Shown here in pieces: positions 54,254 to 63,432 of a stretch of 64,000 bases of DNA. Origin of the DNA: Pseudodesulfovibrio cashew (GTDB lineage: Bacteria; Desulfobacterota; Desulfovibrionia; Desulfovibrionales; Desulfovibrionaceae); NCBI RefSeq assembly GCF_009762795.1, contig NZ_CP046400.1, forward strand, positions 3,493,501 through 3,557,500. Direction: 5' to 3'. Both the position numbers and the translations under genes were made by a program. The notes beneath the pieces were generated by a model. The model had not been told where the DNA came from. It ran no database searches and saw only the letters and a program-made list of their open reading frames with translations. The stretch's first letter is position 1. Every line of letters begins with the position of its first letter.

Positions 54254-54568
54254 ATGGTCATCAAGAATATTGTAGGGGACCAGAACCCTTACGCAAACAA
54301 GAAGGTCGAGACCAAGACTCCGGCTGAAAGGCAGGAGTTGGCGAAGCAGGACACCGTTAAGACGTCAGGCGAAAACGCCGACAAGGTCGTCCTGTCCTCC
54401 GAAGCCAGACTGAGGGGCACCGCCCTTCAGACGGCCAAGGATGCGCCTGACGTCCGCCGGGAAAAGGTAGAACGTCTCAAGCAGCAGGTGCAGGACGGCA
54501 CCTACAAGCCCGACGTAAAAAAGGCCGCCGCGAATCTCATCCGCGACGACCTCGATCTTCTTGTGTAA
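54254..54568 (+). CDS. flgM: Anti-sigma-28 factor FlgM
   Basis: A 104-residue FlgM: a disordered N-terminus, then VVLSSEARLRG and a helical VERLKQQVQDGTYKPD...AANLIRDDL that clamps sigma-28 in other bacteria. GGAGG lies 8 bases before ATG 54254. It shares the sigma-28 promoter of the upstream gene, an autoregulatory arrangement typical of late flagellar control. Confidence 0.88.
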   Translation: MVIKNIVGDQNPYANKKVETKTPAERQELAKQDTVKTSGENADKVVLSSEARLRGTALQTAKDAPDVRREKVERLKQQVQDGTYKPDVKKAAANLIRDDLDLLV

Positions 54569-54590
54569 GTAGGAGTTGCCAACCCCTTGA

Positions 54591-55037
54591 TCAACCATCG
54601 ATGGGCCGATAGTGGGTGGGATAGTCCGCGTCGGTCTGAGGAACCTGAAGCCCTATCCTCGCCTGGGTGTTGATGACAATCGGCCCCTGAAGGTTGAGGG
54701 TGGTGTTTTCAGGTTTGTTTTGCGGTATGGTCACCGTTACCAGAATGGCCAGCTGCTTGACGTTTTCGATCTTGAGCGTCTTGCGATCCGGATTCTCCAG
54801 CTTCACATCATAATCCTTGAGAAACGCATACGGGTCGGCCACGAGAAGGCCGAGACCGGGATCGGTCACGCACTGCAGGAGCAGAAAAGGCGAATTATTG
54901 TCCTTCACGCTCAGGAGCGCGAATTCGCGCTTGTCCTCGAGACCGATGAGGCCGCGGGGGAAATACACGATGCCTTCGGGGCTCACTTCACGCTCGCCCA
55001 GCCTCGTCATTATTTTCTGCTTTCTATCTCTTGCCAT
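54591..55037 (-). CDS. fliW: Flagellar assembly factor FliW
   Basis: A 148-residue Fli[20 protein letters not shown] and [19 protein letters not shown]. In other bacteria it binds flagellin and CsrA and so frees flagellin mRNA. The start overlaps csrA by 28 bases, so CsrA and its antagonist are made together. Convergent with flgM. Confidence 0.92.
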   Translation of the reverse strand: MARDRKQKIMTRLGEREVSPEGIVYFPRGLIGLEDKREFALLSVKDNNSPFLLLQCVTDPGLGLLVADPYAFLKDYDVKLENPDRKTLKIENVKQLAILVTVTIPQNKPENTTLNLQGPIVINTQARIGLQVPQTDADYPTHYRPIDG

Positions 55038-55252
55038 AACGCAGCCGCCGCAAGCAGGTCCTGCTGGCTTGTTTCCAGCGCCTGCTTGTTCTGTTCCTTG
55101 ATCTTCAAATACACCTCTTCCCGATAGACAGTCATGTCTTCGGGAACATCCAGGCCGATCTTAATCTGCTTCCCCTGAACGCTCAGGATCTTCAGCTTGA
55201 TGTTGTCGCCCAAATATAGGCTTTCCCCCGGTCTCCGGGTCAGTATCAGCAT
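55010..55252 (-). CDS. csrA: Carbon storage regulator CsrA
   Basis: An 80-residue RNA-binding dimer: [34 protein letters not shown] with the conserved Arg44-equivalent. The C-terminus is longer than the 61-residue E. coli form, as in flagellum-linked versions that interact with FliW. It blocks translation by binding GGA loops. It follows flgL, whose own promoter or readthrough could serve it. Confidence 0.93.
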   Translation of the reverse strand: MLILTRRPGESLYLGDNIKLKILSVQGKQIKIGLDVPEDMTVYREEVYLKIKEQNKQALETSQQDLLAAAALWQEIESRK

Positions 55253-55377
55253 ATCGCCACCAATCGGTTACGGCTCTCGCCCTCTCTGTTACGGGCCCTC
55301 TTCCGAGCCGACTACATCACGAATCACCTCAAGTCCAGTTCATTTAAATTTCTTTAGATTTCAAATCACCGCACCCG

Positions 55378-57039
55378 TTAGATGAACTTACCGAGGTTGA
55401 GCTGCATAATCATGGACGTGGACCGCAGCACGGACTCGTACACAATCTGCTGCTGGGCCAACTCGGTCATCAATTCACTCACGTCGGCGTCCTCGATGGC
55501 GCTTACCAGCGAATTCTCGTTGAGCTCCAACCCCTCGACAATGGTTTCACTGATGGAGAGCCGGTTCTCACGTCCACCGATGGTGGCCATGGCGTTATTG
55601 ATCTCGCTCTCGGCTTCGGAAAGATTGGCCAGGCACTGCTGGATGCCGGTCTGGTTGTTGGTCTCGGCAAATGCCACCAGGTTGCCCATGACCTCGAAGA
55701 GATTCTTGGAGTACTCGTCGTCGCCCTGAATGGAGATAGCCATCTTGGGAGCGCCGTTGGAGTGGAACACCCTGCCCGCGTTGGAACTGCCCAGGGTGAG
55801 AGCCGCCCCGCCCGCGCTCAGGACCGTGTCCGGATCCATATAGATGCCGCCGAATATGTCCTTGCCCACGCTGTTCAAGGTGATCCGCTCGCTGGAGGTG
55901 ATGTCCAGTTCGATATCCGCGGACCTCGGCCTGATGACAAACTGCTGCCCCGGCTGCAACTGGTTGGTTCCGTTGGAGGCCAGGGTTAGAATACCGCCGT
56001 TGGCAACGCCCAGCGTCGCCGAGTTGGCGGAGGTGTCGGCCTGGGCCACGTTGCCCGTCACCCAGTTGATGCCACCATCCAGGGAGTAGGAATAATTGAT
56101 CTCCTGGTCCATGGTCACGGCGGACGAGTTGTCGATGCGAACGGTTACGTTCTGGCTCAGAAATGAACCGGAAGCCGTTGCGGAAAGCTGCGAGACGCCG
56201 GAACCGAGCTTGTCCACCAGGGGCGGCTGGTCCTCGTCGTCGCCGATATACCGTGCCGAGGGCCTGATCCACATCCAGGTGCCGTCGGCCACCGACGGAT
56301 CGTTGGGGTCGTTGTTCTTGACCACGGCATCACTGTGAAAGTCCACGCTGGTGCCGGAGGAAGGCAGGTTCAGTGTCCCCTGGGTGCCGGTGAAGGAAAT
56401 GGAGCCGTCCGTAAGCCAGGTGTCGCCTCCATCAACCGAATAACGCACTCCGGCTGCGGAAAGGTTCATGTTGTCACCCACGGCCACGGTGCCGCTCTCG
56501 TCCACGAACTGGACCAGAACCGTGGTGTTGGATGAACCGTTGACGGTAAAGTCCACCGAACTGCCGAACGTGTCGTCGTTGGTGGTCAGCCACATGATCT
56601 CCTCAAAAGCCTTTCCGTCCACCTTGTGCCCGGAATAGATGGTCTTGTCCTCGAACTCCGAGTTGGACAGGCCCACGAGCTGTTCGAACAGGGAGCGCAG
56701 TTCGTAACTGATCTGTTCCCGGTTGTCGCCGTCCACGGTGCCGGTTGCGGCCTGGGTGGCCAGCTCCTTGGCCCGGGTGATGATCGTGGAGACCTGCATG
56801 AGGGATTCGTCGGCCGCGCCGAGCCAGCCCTTGGCGGTGGAAATATTCTCCTGATACTGCTCCAGAGAGCGCAGGGTGTCGCGATGGTCCAGGACGCGGG
56901 ACATGCCCGTGGGGTCATCGCTGGGCTTGTTGATATTCTTCTGCGTCTGCGCCTTGAGGTTCAGATCCATCAAGGAAGTCAGCGAAGAGTTCAGGTTGTA
57001 GATGTACCTGCTGAAGAGCATCTGCTGGGTTACGCGCAT
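55378..57039 (-). CDS. flgL: Flagellar hook-associated protein FlgL
   Basis: A 553-residue HAP3 protein. Flagellin-like N- and C-terminal helices (QMLFSRYIYNLNSSLTSLMDL; TELAQQQIVYESVLRSTSMIMQLNLGKFI-type end) enclose a long variable domain (about 150-440) longer than that of E. coli FlgL (317 residues). It joins hook to filament with FlgK. GGGGAGG lies before ATG 57039, 11 bases after flgK. Confidence 0.9.
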   Translation of the reverse strand: MRVTQQMLFSRYIYNLNSSLTSLMDLNLKAQTQKNINKPSDDPTGMSRVLDHRDTLRSLEQYQENISTAKGWLGAADESLMQVSTIITRAKELATQAATGTVDGDNREQISYELRSLFEQLVGLSNSEFEDKTIYSGHKVDGKAFEEIMWLTTNDDTFGSSVDFTVNGSSNTTVLVQFVDESGTVAVGDNMNLSAAGVRYSVDGGDTWLTDGSISFTGTQGTLNLPSSGTSVDFHSDAVVKNNDPNDPSVADGTWMWIRPSARYIGDDEDQPPLVDKLGSGVSQLSATASGSFLSQNVTVRIDNSSAVTMDQEINYSYSLDGGINWVTGNVAQADTSANSATLGVANGGILTLASNGTNQLQPGQQFVIRPRSADIELDITSSERITLNSVGKDIFGGIYMDPDTVLSAGGAALTLGSSNAGRVFHSNGAPKMAISIQGDDEYSKNLFEVMGNLVAFAETNNQTGIQQCLANLSEAESEINNAMATIGGRENRLSISETIVEGLELNENSLVSAIEDADVSELMTELAQQQIVYESVLRSTSMIMQLNLGKFI

Positions 57040-57050
57040 ATAGGCCTCCC

Positions 57051-59186
57051 CTACGGCTTCAGTGACAGGACGGTTTGGAGCATCTGGTCCGCCGTGGTGA
57101 TGAGCTTGGCCGCCGCCGTGTACGATGCCTGGTACTTGATCAGATCACTCATTTCCTCGTCCAGGTTAACGCCCGAGACCTGCTGCTGCCGCTCGTCCAG
57201 GTCATTGGCCAGCGTGGTGTAGAAACTTGAGTTGAACTGCGCCCGGCTGGTATCGGTGCCCACGTTGCCCACCAGACTGTTGTAGTAATCCAGCAGTGTG
57301 GTGTTGGTCGTGCCCTCGGTGACCGTGTAGATGGTCACTTCGGCTTCACGCAGGTCGTACATGGCCAGGGCTGTGGTGTTGTCGCCGGCGTTCATCTCGC
57401 CAGCCCCGTTCACATGGCCCGTCATCAGGTAGTCGAGATCGCTCGACACCTTTTCGTTGACCAGCATGTCATCCGGCGAGGAGCCCTTGAAGAACGTGTT
57501 GATGCCCAGTGCCGCCATGAGTCCGCTGCTGTCCGTGCCGAAGGCAAAGGAGTAGCCGTCCTCGGCCTCAAGCTGGAGCTTGTTGTTGACGATAGAAGCG
57601 GTGACCATGCCGGGGAATGTGGTGTTGAAAGCGTCCCGGACGTCCTCCAGAGTATGGGTGTTCGGATCGAAGGTGGAACCGCTGCCGAAATCCAGGGCCG
57701 CGGACGAGGTCAACAGACCGGTGGACTCATTGTAGACGTAGACGAACGAACTGCCGGATTGGAGCTTGTCGCCGAAGGCCAGCCCGGTGGAATCCGAGGC
57801 CAGCGCCTTGCCGGTATCGTTGACCCCGTAGGTACCCAATGTGGTGGTGTACGTCTGAAGTCCGGCCCCCTGACTGCATCGGCGGTTGGTCTCCCAGATG
57901 ACGCCTTCTGCCAGGTTATCAAGCTTTTCCCGGTACTTGCCCACGTAGCTATCGCGGAAGCTGAGCAATGCCGCCAGGCTACCGCCGGTGAGGCGCTTGG
58001 AGTTCTCCTCGCCGTTGAAATGAAGCTGGGGGGTGATCTCTTCCTTATGGGAGGTGTTCTCCACCCAGTAGAGGCCCTGATGCGGGCTGATCACATAACG
58101 ATCCCCTTCCTGGAACTCGCCCGAGGTCGAGCCCTTGGAATTGGTATCCGAACCGAACCAGATGGACAGCCCTTCCACATTGACCCGTCCGTCGTATTCG
58201 CGGGCGTAATAGTGCTTTTCGTTGCCATCCTCGTCGGCAAGCCAGGTCACCCCGCCGTCCAGAGACACCCTGAACTGGGCGGAGTCTGTCCCGGTGGTCA
58301 CCGGCCCGGAAGTGGAGCTTCCCGAAGAGGAAGCCAGAAATTCGATGGTGTACTCGAAGTCGTCGCTGCCTTCGTAATAAATGTCGCCCTCGAAGGTCGA
58401 GGCGGGACGCAGGTCCTCGGTCTTGGTGGCCGCGTTGAATTCGAGTTCGAAATGAGTCGCCCCGTCCACCAGGTTCTGCCCGGCGGTGGTCATGACCGTG
58501 AAATCCCCGCCCCCGTTGTCGATGGTCTTGATGTCCAACAGCTCGCCCAGGGCGCGGACCTTGCGGGCCCGCTCATCGAGGAGAGTGTTGGCGTTGTTCT
58601 GACCTTCGATATGATGGATCTGGATTTCGTTGTTCAGGTCGGCAATATCGGCCATGAGCTGGTTGGCGTCGTTCACCTCATCCTGAATGGAGGAGTTGAT
58701 CCGCTGCTGCATCAGGGACAGATCGTCGTCGATCTGCTTGAGGGTGGAGACCAGGGTCGCCGCGTCGTTGACCACGGTCTGGCGTGCACCGTAGTTCTCG
58801 GGCCGCTGGCTGACCTCGTTCCAGGAATTGAAATACTGGGAAAGCGCGTCGCTCAACCCTTCGCCGCTGGCCTCGTTGAACAGGCTCTCCACGCCCTGCA
58901 ACTGTTCCCAAAGGCTGCCCCACTTGTCCTTGAGCGACGCCTGCTCCAGGTACATCATCTCCACCATCTCATCGAAGTCGCGGGCCACGCTGGTGGCCTT
59001 GACGCCCGTGCCCAACTGGCCAGGGGTGTAATCGATGTACGGGCCTTCCTCCAGGTTCACGGAACGGCGGGCATATCCCTCGTTGTTGACGTTGGATATG
59101 TTCTGGCCGGTGACCTGGAGCTGCACCTGGGACGCAAAGAGCGCCCAGCGGCCCATGTCGAGAATGGAGTTGGCGCCGAAGGACAT
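57051..59186 (-). CDS. flgK: Flagellar hook-associated protein FlgK
   Basis: A 711-residue HAP1: the N-terminal rod/hook segment (SNILDMGRWALFASQVQLQVTGQNISN-like, here Asn-Val-Asn-Asn-Glu-Gly-Tyr-Ala) and a C-terminal coiled end with LDEEMSDLIKYQASYTAAAKL. GGGAGG precedes ATG 59186, which abuts the flgN stop. It forms the first hook-filament junction ring and is exported by the flagellar secretion system with FlgN as chaperone. Confidence 0.92.
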   Translation of the reverse strand: MSFGANSILDMGRWALFASQVQLQVTGQNISNVNNEGYARRSVNLEEGPYIDYTPGQLGTGVKATSVARDFDEMVEMMYLEQASLKDKWGSLWEQLQGVESLFNEASGEGLSDALSQYFNSWNEVSQRPENYGARQTVVNDAATLVSTLKQIDDDLSLMQQRINSSIQDEVNDANQLMADIADLNNEIQIHHIEGQNNANTLLDERARKVRALGELLDIKTIDNGGGDFTVMTTAGQNLVDGATHFELEFNAATKTEDLRPASTFEGDIYYEGSDDFEYTIEFLASSSGSSTSGPVTTGTDSAQFRVSLDGGVTWLADEDGNEKHYYAREYDGRVNVEGLSIWFGSDTNSKGSTSGEFQEGDRYVISPHQGLYWVENTSHKEEITPQLHFNGEENSKRLTGGSLAALLSFRDSYVGKYREKLDNLAEGVIWETNRRCSQGAGLQTYTTTLGTYGVNDTGKALASDSTGLAFGDKLQSGSSFVYVYNESTGLLTSSAALDFGSGSTFDPNTHTLEDVRDAFNTTFPGMVTASIVNNKLQLEAEDGYSFAFGTDSSGLMAALGINTFFKGSSPDDMLVNEKVSSDLDYLMTGHVNGAGEMNAGDNTTALAMYDLREAEVTIYTVTEGTTNTTLLDYYNSLVGNVGTDTSRAQFNSSFYTTLANDLDERQQQVSGVNLDEEMSDLIKYQASYTAAAKLITTADQMLQTVLSLKP

Positions 59187-59666
59187 TTAGAGCCTCCCGG
59201 TCAACAACCGCGCAGAGCTTGCCGCCTTGGCGTAGCGTCCGGTGGCGGCGTAGGCGTGGGTATTCTTGGGCTTGATCTGGTTGTGCATGAAGTCGAGCAG
59301 GCTCTTTGACTGGTCGAACAGGGCCATGGCCATCTGATTGTTCTTGGCGGCCTGGGTCCCGCACTTCTGCTCGGTCTCGTCGAGCATCTTGAGCAACTGC
59401 ATGAAGGTCTGCCGGGTCTCGTCGTCCATCAGCGGGTAAAGGTCGCGGACGCGGGCGGCATTCTTGACCAGAGCCCCGACCCGACGGCGCAGGGAAGCAC
59501 GTTCCACGGCGATCTGGCGCATGAGTTCCTGGATGGAAAGTTCCACCTGGGAAACCGACTGGGGATTGGATTGCATGAGGCGGGAAAATTCTTCCTCAAG
59601 CAGCAGGAGTAGCAGCAACAACGCCTTATTCTGCCTGACCAAATTTTCCTCTATAAGCCGGAACAT
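59187..59666 (-). CDS. flgN: Flagellar export chaperone FlgN
   Basis: A 159-residue helical protein with an unusual poly-Leu run (residues 12-18) in its first helix and a C-terminal segment that would bind FlgK/FlgL. ATG 59666 has GGGGG 5 bases upstream. Identified by helical content and its place directly before flgK; sequence similarity of FlgN proteins is low. Confidence 0.75.
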   Translation of the reverse strand: MFRLIEENLVRQNKALLLLLLLLEEEFSRLMQSNPQSVSQVELSIQELMRQIAVERASLRRRVGALVKNAARVRDLYPLMDDETRQTFMQLLKMLDETEQKCGTQAAKNNQMAMALFDQSKSLLDFMHNQIKPKNTHAYAATGRYAKAASSARLLTGRL

Positions 59667-59742
59667 GGCATCCCCCTTCTCTTTCAACTTGCTGTTATTC
59701 TTTATTCTTCTTTAGAAACACCCCGCTTCTCACATGGTGGGG

Positions 59743-60465
59743 CTACCCGATTTTTGCAAGTTTCCGGCCAACTTGTCCGGCAGTGTCCCGGTCCTTGAAA
59801 CTTTCCTGAACGGAAGCAGTCCTGCCCAGCAGACCGTCCTTGATCCGTTCGGCCTCCAGCTTGCGGGCAAGCTCGTCCAGGCGTGCCTTGACGTCCACGT
59901 CGCTCAACCTGGGTGTTGCCGCCTTGGTCCTTTCAGGCTCGGCTGCCGCAACGGTCGGGGCTTCCCCCTTCTCCTCGGCGGCACCGCCCCAGTCCTCCAA
60001 AGTCATGCCCTGCTTTCCCGTGGAAAGGGGGATGGGCTTCTTGCCGGAATCAAGCGCAATGGGCTCCGCCGCCAGCGGCTTGATGCTTACCGCGCCTGAC
60101 AGCGCGTCGCGGCTGGTCTCCTTGAGCTTCTGGCTGAGCTGATCGTAGATCATGTCCGCCAGACCGATGCCTCCGGACTGAGCCATCTTCTCCGCAAAGT
60201 CACGGTCGAACATGCCCGTGTACTGCTCCTCCTGCTTGGAGTGCAGATAGCCTTCCTTGGGCACGGTGGACTTCATGCCCTGCCACAGCTTGGAAATGAA
60301 GACCGCCTCGAAGTTCTGGCACGCCTGGCGAAGCGCCTTTTCCTTGTTCCCGGAACTGTCCGTCAGGCGTTGCTTGAGGCCGTCCATCTCCTGCTTGAAG
60401 CGGACCACCTCGCTGGTGTCCGAGGCCTGCTTGGCCAGGATCTGCGGATCGATTCCCATGGTCAT
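59743..60465 (-). CDS. flgJ: Rod-binding FlgJ N-terminal-type protein
   Basis: A 240-residue protein with the rod-binding domain (about residues 40-110: ALRQACQNFEAVFISKLWQGM...FAEKMAQSGGIGLADMIY). The rest is a low-complexity Ala/Glu-rich linker and a helical end; the muramidase domain of enterobacterial FlgJ is absent, so a separate murein hydrolase is required. GGAGGTGAT precedes ATG 60465. It follows flgI immediately. Confidence 0.83.
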   Translation of the reverse strand: MTMGIDPQILAKQASDTSEVVRFKQEMDGLKQRLTDSSGNKEKALRQACQNFEAVFISKLWQGMKSTVPKEGYLHSKQEEQYTGMFDRDFAEKMAQSGGIGLADMIYDQLSQKLKETSRDALSGAVSIKPLAAEPIALDSGKKPIPLSTGKQGMTLEDWGGAAEEKGEAPTVAAAEPERTKAATPRLSDVDVKARLDELARKLEAERIKDGLLGRTASVQESFKDRDTAGQVGRKLAKIG

Positions 60466-60466
60466 G

Positions 60467-61624
60467 CTAGATCACCTCCACTTCCGCGTGCAGCGAGCCC
60501 GCGGCCTTGAGCGCCCGGATGATGGAGATCAAATCGCGCGGCGCGGCTCCGATGGCGTTGAGTCCGTCCACCAGCTCCTGCAGGGTCGCGCCCTCCATGA
60601 GCATGAGCGGATTGTTCTGTTCGTTGACCTGAAGATCGGTCTCCGGCGTGGTCACAGTGGTACCGTCGGAGAACGGTCCGGGTTGGCTGACGTTCTGGGT
60701 TTCGGAGATGACAATCTGGAGATTGCCGTGGGCCACCGCCACCTTGGACAGGCGGACGTCCTGGCCGAGCACCACGGTGCCGGTCTTCTCGTCCACCACC
60801 ACGCGGGCCTTGCCGTCAGGCGAAATGCTGAGATTCTCCAGGGAGGCCATCAGCGGAACCATGTTGCCACGGAATCTGTCGGGCAATTGCAGCTCCACGG
60901 TGGAGATATCCTTGGCCGAGGCGAAATCGCCGCCCATGGCCGCGTTGATCTTGCGCACCACCTGCATGGTCGTGCCGAAATCTCGCACGGTCAGGTTCAC
61001 GGTCATGTGATCCTGATTGTTGAACTTGAAGGGAACGGCCCGCTCGACAACCGCGCCGTTGGGAATCCGGCCGACGGTGGGGATATTCTTCTGAGCCGTG
61101 GCGGCCGCGCCCGCAGCGGTGAAACCGCCGATGGTCAACGAGCCCTGGGCCACGGCGTAGACCCGTCCGTCAAGCCCCTTGAGCGGGGTGACCAGCAGGA
61201 TGCCGCCGAGCAAGCTCTCGGCATCGCCCAGAGAAGAGACCGTGACGTCCAGTTGCGAGCCGGGCTTGGAAGATACCGGCAGCTTGGCAGTGACCATGAC
61301 CGCGGCCACGTTCTTGGGCTTGAGGTCATCGGGGTCCGCTTCCACGCCCATCTTCTCCAGCATGTTGGACATGGAGCGCATGGTGAAGGTGGACGAGGTG
61401 CCGTCGCCGGTGCCGGCCAGACCGACAACCAGGCCGTACCCGACCAGTTCGTTGGTCCGCACCCCGCTGAAGCTGGCGATGTCCTTGAGCCTGGCCGCCG
61501 AAGCGGTGGCGGGTGCAAGGAGCGCCATGACGAAAAGCAGGAGCGCGAAAAGCAGGGCTGCGGAAGCAAGCGCCCTGGCCATGTCTCCGGCTTCGTTCGA
61601 TATACTATGCTGCTTGGTGATCAT
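60467..61624 (-). CDS. flgI: Flagellar P-ring protein FlgI
   Basis: A 385-residue precursor: an N-terminal signal sequence (about 15-42, ending ASA), [20 protein letters not shown] and [12 protein letters not shown] of the family, and [23 protein letters not shown] at the end. It builds the periplasmic P ring around the rod. GGAG precedes ATG 61624. Confidence 0.94.
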   Translation of the reverse strand: MITKQHSISNEAGDMARALASAALLFALLLFVMALLAPATASAARLKDIASFSGVRTNELVGYGLVVGLAGTGDGTSSTFTMRSMSNMLEKMGVEADPDDLKPKNVAAVMVTAKLPVSSKPGSQLDVTVSSLGDAESLLGGILLVTPLKGLDGRVYAVAQGSLTIGGFTAAGAAATAQKNIPTVGRIPNGAVVERAVPFKFNNQDHMTVNLTVRDFGTTMQVVRKINAAMGGDFASAKDISTVELQLPDRFRGNMVPLMASLENLSISPDGKARVVVDEKTGTVVLGQDVRLSKVAVAHGNLQIVISETQNVSQPGPFSDGTTVTTPETDLQVNEQNNPLMLMEGATLQELVDGLNAIGAAPRDLISIIRALKAAGSLHAEVEVI

Positions 61625-61667
61625 GTCCGTACTCCACGGTCTCTAGGTCTGCGTGCCATCCCGTTCA

Positions 61668-62375
61668 CTAGAAGGGATAAATGTTGTCCAGAATGCGCGA
61701 CAACCAGCCGGGCTTCTGCTTGTCGGCCAGTACGCCCTGGCCGTAGATTTCGATCTGCGCCTCGGCCAGATTGTCCGAAGAGATGGAATTGGCCGAATCG
61801 ATATCCCGCTGCCGGATCAGGCCGCGCACAACCAGGAACTGTGTCTCGGCGTTGACACGGATACGGCGGGCCCCCTCCACCTGAAGTAGGTTGCCGGGCA
61901 GCCTACGCACGATGCGCGTGGCCACGGTGGCCTCGAAGGTAGATTCCTGCTTTGTCTCGCCGGTGCCGGAAAACTCCGAAGACTGGGCGGCGCCGACATC
62001 GGCCCCCACCTTGGCTCCCAGGACGGAGCCGAGCGGAACGCTGCCGATCAACCCGGCGCTGGGCAATGCCGTGATCGAGTTGCTCACGGTATTGTCCTTG
62101 TCCGCAGTGGTCTCGGACTTCAGCTTGGTGGTGGTGGAGTCCGCGACCTTGACGAGGACAATATCGCCGACGCGACTGGCGCGGTTATCGTCATAGAGGA
62201 ACTCGGACCGATTGGAGTCGAACAGGGAGCCGGGGTTGGCCGCCGGGTCCTGGACCTCGTAGGCAGGAGGCGTCAGCACGGGCATGGGCTGTTCCTCATA
62301 CTTGGGCGCACATCCGCCCATGGACAGTCCCGCCAGCAGAATGGCCGCAACGGCGATCAATACGTGATTTCTCAT
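61668..62375 (-). CDS. flgH: Flagellar L-ring lipoprotein FlgH
   Basis: A 235-residue lipoprotein with lipobox MGGCA near residue 21, then SLFDSNRSEFLYDDNRASRVGDIVLVKV and a C-terminal EVQNFLVV-type beta region ending in INSSDNLAEA-like sequence. It forms the outer-membrane L ring. AAGGAG precedes ATG 62375. Confidence 0.92.
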   Translation of the reverse strand: MRNHVLIAVAAILLAGLSMGGCAPKYEEQPMPVLTPPAYEVQDPAANPGSLFDSNRSEFLYDDNRASRVGDIVLVKVADSTTTKLKSETTADKDNTVSNSITALPSAGLIGSVPLGSVLGAKVGADVGAAQSSEFSGTGETKQESTFEATVATRIVRRLPGNLLQVEGARRIRVNAETQFLVVRGLIRQRDIDSANSISSDNLAEAQIEIYGQGVLADKQKPGWLSRILDNIYPF

Positions 62376-62390
62376 GACACTACTCCTTGG

Positions 62391-63395
62391 CTACCGGACC
62401 ATAACCGTGTCGGTATCGATCACGGTCGCCAGCACTGTCTTCTTGCTTTGCAAATTACGAACCGACACCTGCTGTCCCCTGCCCGCTTCACCCAACGCCT
62501 CGGCCTTGATGGAAAGCTGGACGCGCTTGTTGCGGTAGACCAGAGTGACCCGCTCGCCCTTCTCGATGAGCGGCACCGGCTCCAGATGACTTTTGGTGAA
62601 AGGCTGGCCGCGTCCCAGAGTCCGGGTCATGCGCCAGGGGCCGCCGGTTCCGTCCCACAGCTCGGGCGTATAGGCCAAGTTGGCCCGCCGAAAGGATATC
62701 TTGTCCTTGCTCAGGCGCTCGAATCGATTGAGCGGCCTGGCCGCCACAGGGACCGCCTTCCACACGTTGAGGAAGACGGAGCCGGCCTTGCTGGACAGGA
62801 CCTTGCCGTCCGGAGAGACGGCCTTCATCCGAATCTGGTTCCGACCCGGTCGGATATCGTCACCCAGTTCAATGTTCAGCGTGTCGTAAGCATTGTCGAA
62901 AAAATATTGGAGCGGCAGGCGGAGTTCCTTGAATTCGATGTCTCCACCCAGATCACGGGCCCGAGGTGTCAAAAAAGCGACGACGCGGGCACGAAGCTCT
63001 TCCCCCGTCAGAACGGCCCCACCGGTCTGAACGGTAAGCTGGCTCGGCAGAACCAGATTATTCACCTTATCGCCCAGATAGTATTTCAAGACTTTGTAGA
63101 GCTTGTCCCTGTCAGCCATGATCGGGCGCCCGGACTTGTCGGAGGCTTGCCAGAGCTTGATGCCTGCCAGAGTGCGCCAGGTGCGGGCGTCCACTCCAGG
63201 CGCGGGGTCGGCGATTTCTCCAAGCAGGACGACGGGCCCCTTCACGCATGCCGCGCTCCTGACCACAGCGCGCCAGTCGCCACCGGATCCGGCCGCACCG
63301 ATAAAGGTAGCGGAACCGAGCACCAACACGCAGGTCAAGGTCATAACGCACAATATGGGCCGCAGACGTATTCCGAGCTGTTTGGTCATCGCCAT
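62391..63395 (-). CDS. flgA: Flagellar P-ring assembly chaperone FlgA
   Basis: A 334-residue periplasmic protein: signal segment (about 10-32) and a C-terminal SAF/FlgA domain with RPLNRFERLSKDKISFRRANLA, GRGQPFTKSHLEPVP and VLATVIDTDTVMVR. It is longer than the 219-residue enterobacterial protein because of an N-terminal region of unknown role. It lies between flgG and flgH. Confidence 0.85.
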   Translation of the reverse strand: MAMTKQLGIRLRPILCVMTLTCVLVLGSATFIGAAGSGGDWRAVVRSAACVKGPVVLLGEIADPAPGVDARTWRTLAGIKLWQASDKSGRPIMADRDKLYKVLKYYLGDKVNNLVLPSQLTVQTGGAVLTGEELRARVVAFLTPRARDLGGDIEFKELRLPLQYFFDNAYDTLNIELGDDIRPGRNQIRMKAVSPDGKVLSSKAGSVFLNVWKAVPVAARPLNRFERLSKDKISFRRANLAYTPELWDGTGGPWRMTRTLGRGQPFTKSHLEPVPLIEKGERVTLVYRNKRVQLSIKAEALGEAGRGQQVSVRNLQSKKTVLATVIDTDTVMVR

Positions 63396-63432
63396 ATCCT
63401 CATCCCCTTTCCGGCATTATCCCGAATCATGC

